A stretch of DNA of 64,000 bases from Streptomyces durocortorensis (GTDB lineage: Bacteria > Actinomycetota > Actinomycetes > Streptomycetales > Streptomycetaceae): contig NZ_CP134500.1 of NCBI RefSeq assembly GCF_031760065.1, forward strand, positions 992,001 through 1,056,000. The letters are read 5' to 3'. A model generated the notes under the pieces. The model ran no database searches and was not told the DNA's origin. It was given only the letters and a program-made list of their open reading frames with translations. The translations under genes were made by a program, and so were the position numbers. Within the stretch, counting starts at the first letter, position 1; every line of letters starts with the position of its first letter. Shown one piece after another: positions 20,187 through 27,807 of the stretch.

Positions 20187-20546
20187 ATGTCGAAGCCTGA
20201 CGCGCTGCTCGTTGACGTTGCCGCCCTGGTGGAGTCCGGGCGCAGCAATCAGATGTCGTTGACCGTGGTCGCCGGTGGTGCTGTCATCACGGGCCGGCTG
20301 GCTCCCGAAGCCGTCTGGAGGCAGCGGGTGTCGGAAGTCCTTGCGGACTCGGCCCGCCTGAGCGCCTTTTCCGGCCTGTTCACCACCACTGCACCCGAGG
20401 ACGGGCCGCCCACGCATCTGCACTTCCACGTGGCGCGGATTCTGCAGGGCGCGGTGGGGATCCCGGAGACGGGCGGGATGTACCGGGTCGCGATCGAGGA
20501 CGTCAGTGCCTGGACGATGGGCGACTTCAGCTACTCCGACAACTGA
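20187..20546 (+). CDS. Small conserved hypothetical protein, weak GvpU resemblance
   Basis: A 119-aa soluble protein: LLVDVAALVESGRSNQMSLT, VVAGGAVITGRLAPEAVWRQ, then a helical middle and THLHFHVARILQGAVGIPE near the C-terminus. The pattern of an N-terminal helix, then a strand, VxGxVITGxL and a long helix resembles gas-vesicle accessory GvpU proteins, but no other gas-vesicle gene is near and the resemblance is faint. Start chosen from the -10 spacing. Followed by a strong terminator. Confidence 0.55.
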   Translation: MSKPDALLVDVAALVESGRSNQMSLTVVAGGAVITGRLAPEAVWRQRVSEVLADSARLSAFSGLFTTTAPEDGPPTHLHFHVARILQGAVGIPETGGMYRVAIEDVSAWTMGDFSYSDN

Positions 20547-20576
20547 CCGGCTGACTCGCCGGGAATCCCGGGTACG

Positions 20577-20617
20577 CGGTGAGGGTCCGGCCGGATGCTC
20601 CGGTCGGACCCTCACCG
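20577..20617. terminator. Terminator between the small hypothetical gene and the SCO5918-like gene
   Basis: A 12-bp perfect stem (20577-20588 with 20606-20617), extended by an inner GGCCGG/CCGGTC stem with one wobble around a 5-base loop. It separates convergent genes. Confidence 0.8.
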
Positions 20618-20649
20618 CCGCTCGTTGACGGCTCACGCCTGTCTGTCGC

Positions 20650-20961
20650 TCAGGCGGCCACAGGGGCGCCGAGCATCGCGGACGCCTGCTGCAACGGGTC
20701 GAGAACCCGAGTGGGTGCGGGGGCCGGGGCCAGGTTGCGGCAGGTGAAGCCGAGCTGGGTCATGGCCCGCAGGACTTCTCCCGCGCTGAAGTCGCGGCGG
20801 TCCTGGCGTGTGATGACCTGGCCGACCTGTTTGACGGGGTAGGTGCGTCGGCCGATGACCACGGACTCGCCGGATACTTGCTCGGGTTTGACGCCCTTCA
20901 TCGATTCCAGGACACCGCTCTTGGTCAGGTCGAACGGGAAGCGGGCGATGACACAGCGCAT
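20650..20961 (-). CDS. SCO5918-family small protein
   Basis: A 103-aa protein beginning MRCVIARFPFDLTKSGVLES, with IGRRTYPVKQVGQVITRQDR and FSAGEVLRAMTQLGFTCR. This is the pattern of the Streptomyces family named after SCO5918, which in S. coelicolor also sits beside a DEAD-box helicase and a cold-shock gene. Function unknown; the position at the end of this RNA-metabolism cluster suggests a cold or RNA-related role. ATG 20961 follows GTGAGG. It lies 57 bases after the CBS-protein stop. Confidence 0.75.
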   Translation of the reverse strand: MRCVIARFPFDLTKSGVLESMKGVKPEQVSGESVVIGRRTYPVKQVGQVITRQDRRDFSAGEVLRAMTQLGFTCRNLAPAPAPTRVLDPLQQASAMLGAPVAA

Positions 20962-21018
20962 GATGCCTCACAGGGAGAGGAACGGAGAGGGGGGTGTTTC
21001 TGCTGCGGATGGGACGGC

Positions 21019-21423
21019 TCAGCGGGCGAGGGCGAACACGCCCAGCGCGCTGCCGTGTTCGTCGACCACGGGCAGGGCATCGACGTCGCTGTAGCGCATC
21101 ATGTGCCCGGCTTCGGCCATGGTGGTCACCGGTGAGATGAACGGCCCCCGGTCGCCGAGGATGTCCCGCAGCTGGACCCTGTCCGAGTACGCGGAGCCGT
21201 CACGGACTACTGCGAGCCTGGACCGGGTGACCAGTCCGGTACACCGGCCGCTGTCGTCGCAGACGAGCAGATGCCCGGTACGGGCACTGGCCATGACGGA
21301 CAGGGCGACCTCGACGGTCATGTCATCACAGACCTGCGGCCCGGCGGTGTCCATGGTGTCGGCCACCGTCCCGCCTGCGGGCGTGGCGTGCGTCGAGCCC
21401 GGCCGAATCTGGACCAGCGTCAA
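21019..21423 (-). CDS. CBS-domain-pair protein
   Basis: A 134-aa protein made of two CBS repeats: VADTMDTAGPQVCDDMTVEV with GHLLVCDDSGRCTGLVTRS, and LRDILGDRGPFISPVTTMAE with DALPVVDEHGSALGVFALA. CBS pairs sense adenosine nucleotides. A GTG start at 21462 is possible, but TTG 21423 has a perfect AGGAGG six bases upstream, while nothing suitable precedes the GTG, so TTG is preferred. It directly follows the helicase gene in the same operon direction. Confidence 0.75.
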   Translation of the reverse strand: MTLVQIRPGSTHATPAGGTVADTMDTAGPQVCDDMTVEVALSVMASARTGHLLVCDDSGRCTGLVTRSRLAVVRDGSAYSDRVQLRDILGDRGPFISPVTTMAEAGHMMRYSDVDALPVVDEHGSALGVFALAR

Positions 21424-21468
21424 AAGGTGCCTCCTGCACAGATGGGTCAGCTTCCGGATCACGAAGTT

Positions 21469-22995
21469 TCAGGCAGCCGCGTCGAAGGAGGACTGATGTG
21501 CGGTCACGCGCCGGGCCGCGGAGGCGGGGCTGCGCCGGCCCCGTGAGGACGCGCTGCGGCTGCGCTCACGCCGCGCGGCCACCGGGGCGGTGATCGTCAC
21601 GGGAATGCCGGAGGGCGTCCGGGCGCCGGTGATCCGGCCGAGTGCTTCTTCGCCGGAGCGGACCGGGGTGGTCTGGGGCACGATGCCGGCGGCGGTCATG
21701 AGTCGGGTCATGTCGCGGCGCTGGCTGGGGGTGACCAGGGTGACGACGCTGCCGGACTCCCCTGCCCGGGCGGTTCGTCCGCCGCGGTGGAGGTAGTCCT
21801 TGTGGTCGGTCGGCGGGTCGACGTTGACGACGAGGTCGAGGTTGTCGACGTGGATGCCGCGTGCGGCGACGTTCGTGGCCACGAGCACGGTGACGTGCCC
21901 GGTCTTGAACTGGGTCAGGGTCCGGGTGCGCTGCGACTGCGCCTTCCCGCCGTGCAGAGCCGCGGCCCTCACACCGCTGGCCAGCAGGTGGTCGGTGAGC
22001 TTGTCCACGGCCAGCTTGGTGTCCAGGAACATGATCACCCGACCGTCGCGGGCTGCGATCTCGGTGGTCGTACGGTTCTTGTCCGCGCCGTGCACGTGCA
22101 GCACATGGTGCTCCATCGTGGTGACCGCCCCGGCGGAGGGGTCGACGGAGTGGACGACCGGGTCGCTGAGGTAGCGGCGGACCAAGCGGTCGACGTTACG
22201 GTCCAGGGTGGCGGAGAAGAGCATCCGCTGCCCCTCGGGACGGACCTGGTCCAGAAGCTCGGTGACCTGGGGCATGAAGCCCATGTCAGCCATCTGGTCG
22301 GCCTCGTCCAGAACAGTGATCGCGACCTGGTCAAGTCGGCAGTCACCACGGTCGATGAGGTCCTTGAGCCGGCCCGGCGTCGCCACGACGACCTCCGCGC
22401 CACCGCGCAGTGCGTTGGCCTGCCTCCCGATCGACATTCCGCCCACGACGGTGGCCATGCGCAGCCTCACCGAGCGGGCGTAGGGGGCCAGGGCGTCGGT
22501 CACCTGCTGGGCCAGCTCGCGCGTCGGCACGAGGATCAGGGCCAAGGGCTGCCGGGGCTCGGCACGCTGACCGGCGGTGCGGGCCAGCAGAGCCAGGCCG
22601 AAGGCGAGGGTCTTGCCGGAGCCGGTGCGCCCGCGTCCCAGGGCGTCGCGGCCCGCGAGGGTGTTGGGCAGGGTCGCCCCCTGGATCGGGAACGGGACGC
22701 TCACCCCCTGCGCGGTCAGCGCCGCCAGCAGCGGCCCCGGCATGTCGAGATCGGCGAACGCCTCGACCGCCGGCAGCGCGGGAGTGACCGTGACCGGCAG
22801 GGCGAACTCGCCCTGGACCGCGGCGGGCCGCCGCCCATGGCCACCCGAGCGGCCCGAACCGCCGGAACGGGCCGGCGCAGCGGAACGGGCCGGGGCGGCG
22901 GAACGGGCCGGGGCGGGCGAGTTGAAGCGGCTGCCGGAGTCGGCGGTACGGCTGCGGGCACGGGAAGAGCGATTGTTCGTACGTGTGGGGTTCAT
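21469..22995 (-). CDS. DEAD-box RNA helicase
   Basis: A 508-aa ATP-dependent RNA unwinding protein. All motifs are present in order: Q-motif FPIQGATLP, Walker A GRTGSGKT, PTRELAQQ, GG, TPGRLKDLI, LDEADQMADMGF (DEAD), SATLD, then ARGIHVDNLDLVVN and HRGGRTARAG. The first about 65 residues are an Ala/Pro/Arg/Ser-rich tail with repeated AAPARS units, and the C-terminus is basic (RRERSRSASSRGRRS); both suit RNA binding. ATG 22995 follows GGAAGG, part of which lies in a long inverted repeat. Cluster with csp suggests cold induction. Confidence 0.93.
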   Translation of the reverse strand: MNPTRTNNRSSRARSRTADSGSRFNSPAPARSAAPARSAAPARSGGSGRSGGHGRRPAAVQGEFALPVTVTPALPAVEAFADLDMPGPLLAALTAQGVSVPFPIQGATLPNTLAGRDALGRGRTGSGKTLAFGLALLARTAGQRAEPRQPLALILVPTRELAQQVTDALAPYARSVRLRMATVVGGMSIGRQANALRGGAEVVVATPGRLKDLIDRGDCRLDQVAITVLDEADQMADMGFMPQVTELLDQVRPEGQRMLFSATLDRNVDRLVRRYLSDPVVHSVDPSAGAVTTMEHHVLHVHGADKNRTTTEIAARDGRVIMFLDTKLAVDKLTDHLLASGVRAAALHGGKAQSQRTRTLTQFKTGHVTVLVATNVAARGIHVDNLDLVVNVDPPTDHKDYLHRGGRTARAGESGSVVTLVTPSQRRDMTRLMTAAGIVPQTTPVRSGEEALGRITGARTPSGIPVTITAPVAARRERSRSASSRGRRSPASAARRVTAHQSSFDAAA

Positions 22996-23003
22996 TCAGA
23001 ACC

Positions 23004-23030
23004 TTCCTTGATACGGCACGTATCAAGGAA
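23004..23030 (-). promoter_or_regulatory. Perfect 12-bp inverted repeat overlapping the helicase Shine-Dalgarno
   Basis: TTCCTTGATACG (23004-23015) and CGTATCAAGGAA (23019-23030) are exact inverse copies with a 3-base loop. In the mRNA the 3' arm supplies the first bases of the AAGGAAGG ribosome-binding site. The hairpin would mask it, and unwinding would expose it; alternatively it is a DNA operator. Confidence 0.65.
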
Positions 23031-23260
23031 TTCCCGCAGCGGAAGAACAGCGCGGGGAATCACAAGAACGGGCCGAGCGGATGCAAAATCAAATGAGACC
23101 TGCAGTTAATCCCGGAGCGGGATGCAGACCATGGGAGGAGTGGCGCCATATAGGCGAGGAATCCAGTTCCACCGGTGATGGGACTCGGGAGGAGTGAGCA
23201 GCGAGAGGACTCTGCGGGCGGAGGTTCTGCCGCAGGTGGCACCACTCCGGAAGCATGGCC
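23031..23260. other. Upstream region of the helicase gene
   Basis: No coding region. It must hold the helicase promoter, but no confident -35/-10 pair was identified. Confidence 0.35.
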
Positions 23261-23302
23261 GTAGCTGGGTCCCGCACCCCGAGGGATACGGGACCCAGCT
23301 AC
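23261..23302 (-). terminator. Terminator of the cold-shock gene
   Basis: Perfect 14-bp stem, 23261-23274 with 23289-23302, enclosing a 14-base loop, beginning 17 bases beyond the csp stop. Confidence 0.75.
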
Positions 23303-23318
23303 GAAGTACGCGCCAGTA

Positions 23319-23522
23319 TCAAGCGGGAACGATGTTCTCGGCCATCGGGCCCTTCTGGCCCGGCGCGATGTCAAAGGTGACCCTCTGGCCTTCGAGCAGG
23401 TCACGGAGGCCCTGGGCGGCGATGTTCGAGAAGTGGGCGAACACGTCAGCGCCGCCGCCGTCCTGCTCGATGAAGCCGAAGCCCTTGGCCGCGTTGAACC
23501 ACTTGACCGTGCCTGACGCCAT
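23319..23522 (-). CDS. Cold-shock domain protein (CspA family)
   Basis: A 67-aa single-domain RNA chaperone. It begins [18 protein letters not shown], with RNP1 (KGFGFI) and RNP2 (DVFAHF), and ends [12 protein letters not shown], the standard length and ending in actinobacteria. ATG 23522 follows AAGGAG at 8 bases. It is followed by its own terminator and then by the helicase gene on the same strand. Confidence 0.95.
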   Translation of the reverse strand: MASGTVKWFNAAKGFGFIEQDGGGADVFAHFSNIAAQGLRDLLEGQRVTFDIAPGQKGPMAENIVPA

Positions 23523-24142
23523 GTCACATCTCCTTCGAGGGCAGTGCGCCGAGACCCGTGATGCACAGATCCCGCGTCGCCGTGATGATGCCCCGACCGG
23601 AGGGAACCGGAAATACAAAAAGCTCTTCGGGCCGGAAGGCCTCGCCCGAAAGCTCAGAAATTTGGGTACCACAACTGCAACTGAGATCGACAGTAGCACG
23701 CCGTAATGGTCCGCGTACGATGAAAAAACTCCACTCTATTTGCCGCGTCAAGAATACTCCCGGCACGGCGCATTGAACCCTCACCCCGTGGCCATAGATA
23801 TTGGCCCGCCCCGGGCGCAGCGTTGCAGGAAGGATGCTTGCGCTTCACAGCGCGAGGGTGCCGACCGCTCGCATGCAGGCCGGCGCACCAGTGCGTCGTC
23901 CGTCAGGACGGAGGTCAGGGAAGGGCGCAACCGAAGCCCCTCACCGTGGTGAATACGCCCCGCGGACGCCGCCGCGACCGGCCGATGGGCATCTTGCGCG
24001 AAGCAGCAGCACAACAGAGCACCTACGCCGAAGACAAGAGCAAGCTTCCGGGCATGACCACCGGGGGAAGGGAGACGGCCGACGAGCGCACTTCCGGGCA
24101 GGGGGTTCGGCACCTGCCGGTTGTCCACCGGCCGCGCAGGCT
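23523..24142. other. Long upstream region of the cold-shock gene
   Basis: About 620 bases without a supported gene and visibly poorer in G+C near 23590-23780. A TATTCT box (23756-23751, minus strand) would give a leader of about 220 bases, in keeping with the long 5' leaders known for csp mRNAs, but no good -35 was found. A 115-codon minus frame (23781-24128) has a hydrophobic segment but only about two thirds G/C third positions, so it is not called. Confidence 0.4.
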
Positions 24143-24481
24143 TCAGGCTACGGGCGGCGTGCTGGGTGGCTTGGCGGCTCGGTGGTGTTCGGCGTTGATG
24201 CGCTGGGCTTCTTCGAGTTGGTCCTCAAGGATGATGATGCGGCAGGCGGCCTCGATCGGGGTCCCGCCGTCGACCAGCTCGCGGGCGCGGGCGGCAATGC
24301 GGAGCTGATAGCGGGAGTAGCGGCGGTGGCCGCCCGCGGAGCGCAGTGGGGTGATGAGGCGGGCTTCGCCGATGGCGCGGAGGAACCCTTGTGTGGTGTT
24401 GAGCATCTCGGCTGCCCGGCCCATGGTGTAGGCGGGGTAGTCGTCGTCGTCGAGGCGGCCGAACGAGTCGTCTGCTGTCAT
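24143..24481 (-). CDS. Short MerR-type helix-turn-helix protein
   Basis: A 112-aa protein with a MerR-like winged helix at residues about 17-85: YTMGRAAEMLNTTQGFLRAI, RLITPLRSAGGHRRYSRYQL and ARELVDGGTPIEAACRIIIL, the GHRRY motif being typical. Only a short helix follows and there is no effector domain or cysteine cluster. ATG 24481 has GGAAGG five bases upstream and is preferred to an upstream GTG. It lies before the cold-shock gene in the same direction. Regulatory target unknown. Confidence 0.8.
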   Translation of the reverse strand: MTADDSFGRLDDDDYPAYTMGRAAEMLNTTQGFLRAIGEARLITPLRSAGGHRRYSRYQLRIAARARELVDGGTPIEAACRIIILEDQLEEAQRINAEHHRAAKPPSTPPVA

Positions 24482-24509
24482 CTGTACCTTCCTGTGGAAC
24501 ACGCGTCGG

Positions 24510-24542
24510 GGGGCCCGGGTGCCATTTTGGCACCCGGGCCCC
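24510..24542. promoter_or_regulatory. Strong hairpin in the leader of the MerR-like gene
   Basis: GGGGCCCGGGTGCC (24510-24523) and GGCACCCGGGCCCC (24529-24542) form a perfect 14-bp stem with an ATTTT loop, 28 bases upstream of the start codon. It could be an attenuator in the leader, or a terminator for RNA coming from the low-G+C region upstream. Confidence 0.6.
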
Positions 24543-25425
24543 GAAGGAACTGCTACACCATCAGCCGGCCTTGATCGGCTACGCCGGCTCTCTGTTTCCG
24601 CATACCTGCCGGAAGAGATCCGGGGGCTGCGGGGATCGCGGTTGCTTGACCGGAGACCACCTCACTATCGATGTCCTGCGGTACCCGGGCCCAACACTTC
24701 CGCCCGGGCGATCCTGATGGCGCTCAACTCCTCCGTTCTTTCCCTCTGGCCAACTACTTCCGTACTCCTGGTGGCCTCTCACAGCGCCACTTCGGCAGCC
24801 AGCCCCGTCGCCCGTCCTGCATCTGCTCTGGCTTAGAACCCCACTGCCGAACTCCCCGGTACGCGCGCCGCAGCCTGACGCCATTTACCGAGGGACCACT
24901 GGTACTGCGGACTGCACTTGGGTCCTGCGGTTGTGCTCACGGCAGCCCCTGAAAACTGCGGGCCACCCGGTCCGGTCGTCAGCCCCGTCGCCATCCTGCA
25001 AGAACCCCGGCTTCGGAACTCCACCACCGCACCGACCTGCGTACTGCAACTGCTGATTACTACCGCCCGGCAGTTCATCTCTGCCAAGCTCTTCTGTCCC
25101 TCTTGGATACGAGAGAAACCATAACCACCCCGCATCCCAATGTCTACCCCAGTCAGCATAGATTTCGAGATGTTGGCCAGGAAGACTTTCTGCATGAACC
25201 ACCGACGGAGCGCGAGCGGGTCACCCTGGCCGAGACCATTGCATCCGGCCAGAACCGTTACCCACAGCCGCCCTCTCCGGCTGCGCCGCAGCCGGGGCGC
25301 AGCCGGTCGGAGCGCGGCCCGCCAGGGCACAAGCCCCGCCCGGGCGGCCAGGAGGAGCCGGTCCCGGGCACCCCGGGGGCCGGCTCCTCGTGCGTGGAGG
25401 CGTACGGGACACCCGTGCGGGACGG
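24543..25425. other. Low-G+C gene-free region with diverged repeats
   Basis: About 880 bases with no credible coding frame on either strand. Four 60-base lines I counted (from 24721, 24901, 25081 and 25141) give 58, 63, 53 and 48 percent G+C, far below the surroundings. No transposase, tRNA or phage motif was recognised. It contains at least two diverged copies of one block (listed separately). Candidates are an untranslated RNA gene or foreign DNA. Confidence 0.5.
24802..25022. repeat. Two diverged direct copies of a 45-55 base block
   Basis: At 24802 and again at 24981 the sequence AGCCCCGTCGCC is followed within a few bases by TCCTGCA, then GAACCCC and GAACTCC (at 24849 and 25016). A third, weaker match (GATCCTG then CAACTCC) ends at 24731. 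Spacing between the shared words differs through small insertions. Confidence 0.5.
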
Positions 25426-25977
25426 TCAGCCCAGTCTGAGGTGGTGCAGCATCAGCAGCGCGGCTGCCATGTTCGCGGCGGGCACCTCGCCCCGGGCGAT
25501 CATGTCCGGGACCACCTTGAGCGGTATCCACTCGCGCCGGGACGACTCGAAGGCGTCCTGCGGAGGCCCGGTCCAGTGCGCCTCGTCGGACCAGTAGAGG
25601 TGGTGCCGGGCGTCGGTGAGACCGTTGGCGGGCTCGACGGTGAGCAGCCGGCGCAGCTCGCCGGGGCGCCAGCCGGTCTCCTCCTCCATCTCGCGGGCCG
25701 CGGCGGCCGCGAGGTCCTCGCCGTCCTCGACGACGCCCGCGGCCAGCTCCCAGCCCCAGCTGTCGGTGATGAAGCGGTGCCGCCACAGCAGCAGCACCTC
25801 GTTGGCCTCGTTGACGACGGTGGCCGCCGCGACCGGGCGCAGCCGGATGACGAAGTGGTCGAGGTGGCTGCCGTCGGGCAGCTCGACATCGGCCAGATTC
25901 ACCCGGAACCAGGGGTTCTGATACACATTCTGTTCGCTTAAGTTCGTCCACTGCACGGTTCTGCCGCCTTTCGACAT
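25426..25977 (-). CDS. NUDIX hydrolase
   Basis: A 183-aa nucleotide-sugar or nucleoside-diphosphate hydrolase. The Nudix box is complete: Gly, five residues, Glu, seven residues, then REMEEETGW (around residues 80-102). The N-terminal WTNLSEQNVYQNPWFRVNLA and FVIRLRPVAAATVV resemble ADP-ribose-type pyrophosphatases. ATG 25977 gives the family N-terminus. A GTG at 26046 overlapping the upstream stop as GTGA would add 23 residues of no family similarity. The start codon lies inside an inverted repeat. Confidence 0.85.
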   Translation of the reverse strand: MSKGGRTVQWTNLSEQNVYQNPWFRVNLADVELPDGSHLDHFVIRLRPVAAATVVNEANEVLLLWRHRFITDSWGWELAAGVVEDGEDLAAAAAREMEEETGWRPGELRRLLTVEPANGLTDARHHLYWSDEAHWTGPPQDAFESSRREWIPLKVVPDMIARGEVPAANMAAALLMLHHLRLG

Positions 25978-25992
25978 GTTGGGGTCAACATG
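25975..25992 (-). promoter_or_regulatory. Inverted repeat covering the NUDIX start codon
   Basis: CATGTTG (25975-25981) and CAACATG (25986-25992) are exact inverse copies with a 4-base centre. The first arm contains the start codon. It may be an operator or a start-masking hairpin. Confidence 0.45.
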
Positions 25993-26042
25993 CCAGCAGG
26001 GTCGGCTCAGAAGCGGAACGAACGGCGGGGCGTCGCCGGAGC

Positions 26043-27389
26043 TCACAGAGGCACTCGGAGCGCCCCCTCGATAAGACCGGCGGTCTGTACGGCGTCGGCG
26101 CAGCCGCTCTCGGCCAGCTGAGCCCGGACCTGCCGCAGCCGGTCGCGCAGCCGCTGGGACTCCATCCCCCGGGCCCGTTCGGCCATTTCGGCGGCGGTAC
26201 CGGCCGCGCGGTCCGGCTCACCCTGGAGCAGTTCGATATGGCTGAGCATCGCAAGACGGTGCACGCGCCCCCGGTCGTGCGCCGGGGCGCGCACCGCGGA
26301 GGCCGCGTGCTCCCTCGCCCCGGGCAGATCCCCGAGGCTGAGCAGGGCTTCCGCCACCTGGACGTCCACCAGGCCGGGCTGGACGTACCCCGTCTCGTCC
26401 GGTTCGCGTCCCGTGTGGATGCGGCCCGCCTGGGCCTCGGCCCGGCCGATGCAGACCCGGGCGCTCGCCGCGTCGCCGAGGCGGCCGTACGCCTTGGCCT
26501 GCATGGCGTGCAGATCGGCGGCCAGGGCGGGGGTGATGTGGTCGCCGGCGGCCCGCAGCGCGGCCTCGGCGAAGGCGATGGAGCGGCGGTAGTCGCCGAG
26601 GAACAGGGACTGGGTGACCAGCAGGGCGATCACATAGCCGCCGAGCGCCCGGTCGCCGCTGGACTTGGCGAGCCGCAGCGCCTGGTGGAAGTAGCGCTGG
26701 GCGAGCCCGTGGGCGTCGGAGTCGTAGGCGCAGATGCCCGCCACCGCCACCAGACCCGCCGTCGCCCGGTGCAGGCTCCGGCCCAGGGCGTCGCTGTAGC
26801 CGCCGCGCAGCAGGGGCGCGGCCTCCGCGTTGAGGAAGCGGACGATCCGGGACCTGGTCGCGACGCCCCCGGTCTTGCGGTACATCTGCTCGTAGTGGTC
26901 GCGGGCCGCCCTGAGCATCGCTATGTCGGCCTCACTGACCCGGCCGGGGCCCGGCCGCGAGACATCGGTGTCCTCCGGGGGGTTCTCCCACTCCCAGACC
27001 GGCATCACCGCCGTGGTGCCGGTGACGGCGGGCACGGTGGCCAGATGCGGGCGCTGCTCGTCGGAGCGCCACAGCGCGGTGGCCCGGTCGACGAAGCCGG
27101 AGAGGGACGTGCACTCGGCGGCGCCGTCCGTACCGGAGGCGGCCGCGGCGCCCAGGCCGATGTCGTCGAGCCCGACCGGCCGTCCCAGCCGGCCGCCCAA
27201 CACCTCGCAGATCAGGTCCGGCACCTGGCCGCGCGGCCGCTGGCCCTTCAGCCAGCGGGAGACCGCGGTGTGTTCGTACCGCAGGCTCAGGCCACGGCTC
27301 CGGCCCGCCCGGTTGACGTGACCGGCGAGGCCCGCCCGGGACACACCGGCCTCCTCGATCAGGGATTCGAGCAGGACATTGGGCTCCAT
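26043..27389 (-). CDS. NsdA-like HTH and tetratricopeptide-type regulator
   Basis: A 448-aa regulator beginning MEPNVLLESLIEEAGVSRAG, with RYEHTAVSRWLKGQRPRGQV and CEVLGGRLGRPVGLDDIGLG. This is the signature N-terminus of the Streptomyces family containing NsdA, a negative regulator of differentiation and antibiotic production. Residues about 215-430 are helical repeats (AQRYFHQALRLAKSSGDRAL, YRRSIAFAEAALRAAGDH, LHAMQAKAYGRLGDAASARV) like TPRs. ATG 27389 is behind GGGGGG. The NUDIX gene follows closely and may be co-transcribed. Which paralogue this is cannot be decided here. Confidence 0.8.
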   Translation of the reverse strand: MEPNVLLESLIEEAGVSRAGLAGHVNRAGRSRGLSLRYEHTAVSRWLKGQRPRGQVPDLICEVLGGRLGRPVGLDDIGLGAAAASGTDGAAECTSLSGFVDRATALWRSDEQRPHLATVPAVTGTTAVMPVWEWENPPEDTDVSRPGPGRVSEADIAMLRAARDHYEQMYRKTGGVATRSRIVRFLNAEAAPLLRGGYSDALGRSLHRATAGLVAVAGICAYDSDAHGLAQRYFHQALRLAKSSGDRALGGYVIALLVTQSLFLGDYRRSIAFAEAALRAAGDHITPALAADLHAMQAKAYGRLGDAASARVCIGRAEAQAGRIHTGREPDETGYVQPGLVDVQVAEALLSLGDLPGAREHAASAVRAPAHDRGRVHRLAMLSHIELLQGEPDRAAGTAAEMAERARGMESQRLRDRLRQVRAQLAESGCADAVQTAGLIEGALRVPL

Positions 27390-27753
27390 CGTCCCCCCAG
27401 GTACGTGTCGCAATGAGCCTAGTGGAGCACGATTCACACGGGGTGTGAACGGAATGCCCGAACCCTCCTGCTGTGCGCTCTGCCGCGCCGCTCCCGGTCT
27501 CGGTTGAATGAACACCCTCGCAAGAGGCGGCCGGGTCGTCGGCTCCCCCTCGTAACGGTTGACGACCCGCACCGCGCCGTCCGCACTGCTGACCTGCCCG
27601 ACACTCCGTGGCAGCGCGGACGGCGCCAGGACCGCACGGCCCACTGACCGACGACGAAGGAGGGTGGCTGCGGAACGGAGGCTCGGAACCGCGTTCCTCC
27701 CGGTTCCCCTCCGGATCCGGCGTGTGGTCCCTCCGCCACTCGGCGGGAGAAGG
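27390..27753. other. Intergenic region upstream of the NsdA-like gene
   Basis: About 360 bases without supported genes, between the pheT terminator and the regulator. Presumed regulator promoter; no clear boxes or repeats seen. Confidence 0.35.
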
Positions 27754-27790
27754 AGAAGGGGCGTATCCGGTGGCCGGATACGCCCCTTCT
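27754..27790 (-). terminator. Terminator of pheST
   Basis: Perfect 17-bp stem, 27754-27770 with 27774-27790, with a 3-base loop, starting 17 bases after the pheT stop. Confidence 0.9.
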
Positions 27791-27807
27791 CAACGCCTTC
27801 GCAGCTA

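Noticed and set aside
20187..20546. Firm assignment as gas-vesicle protein GvpU
   Set aside because: Resemblance is limited to a short pattern and no gvp genes are nearby.
23781..24128. 115-codon minus frame with a hydrophobic, signal-like segment upstream of the cold-shock gene
   Set aside because: Third-position G/C is only about two thirds, no Shine-Dalgarno precedes its GTG and it lies where a csp leader is expected.
24510..24542. Calling the hairpin a plain terminator
   Set aside because: No gene on either strand ends just before it, so it is reported as a leader hairpin of uncertain role.
24885..25202. 105-codon minus frame and other frames in the low-G+C island
   Set aside because: No third-position bias, and all six frames are similarly broken or featureless.
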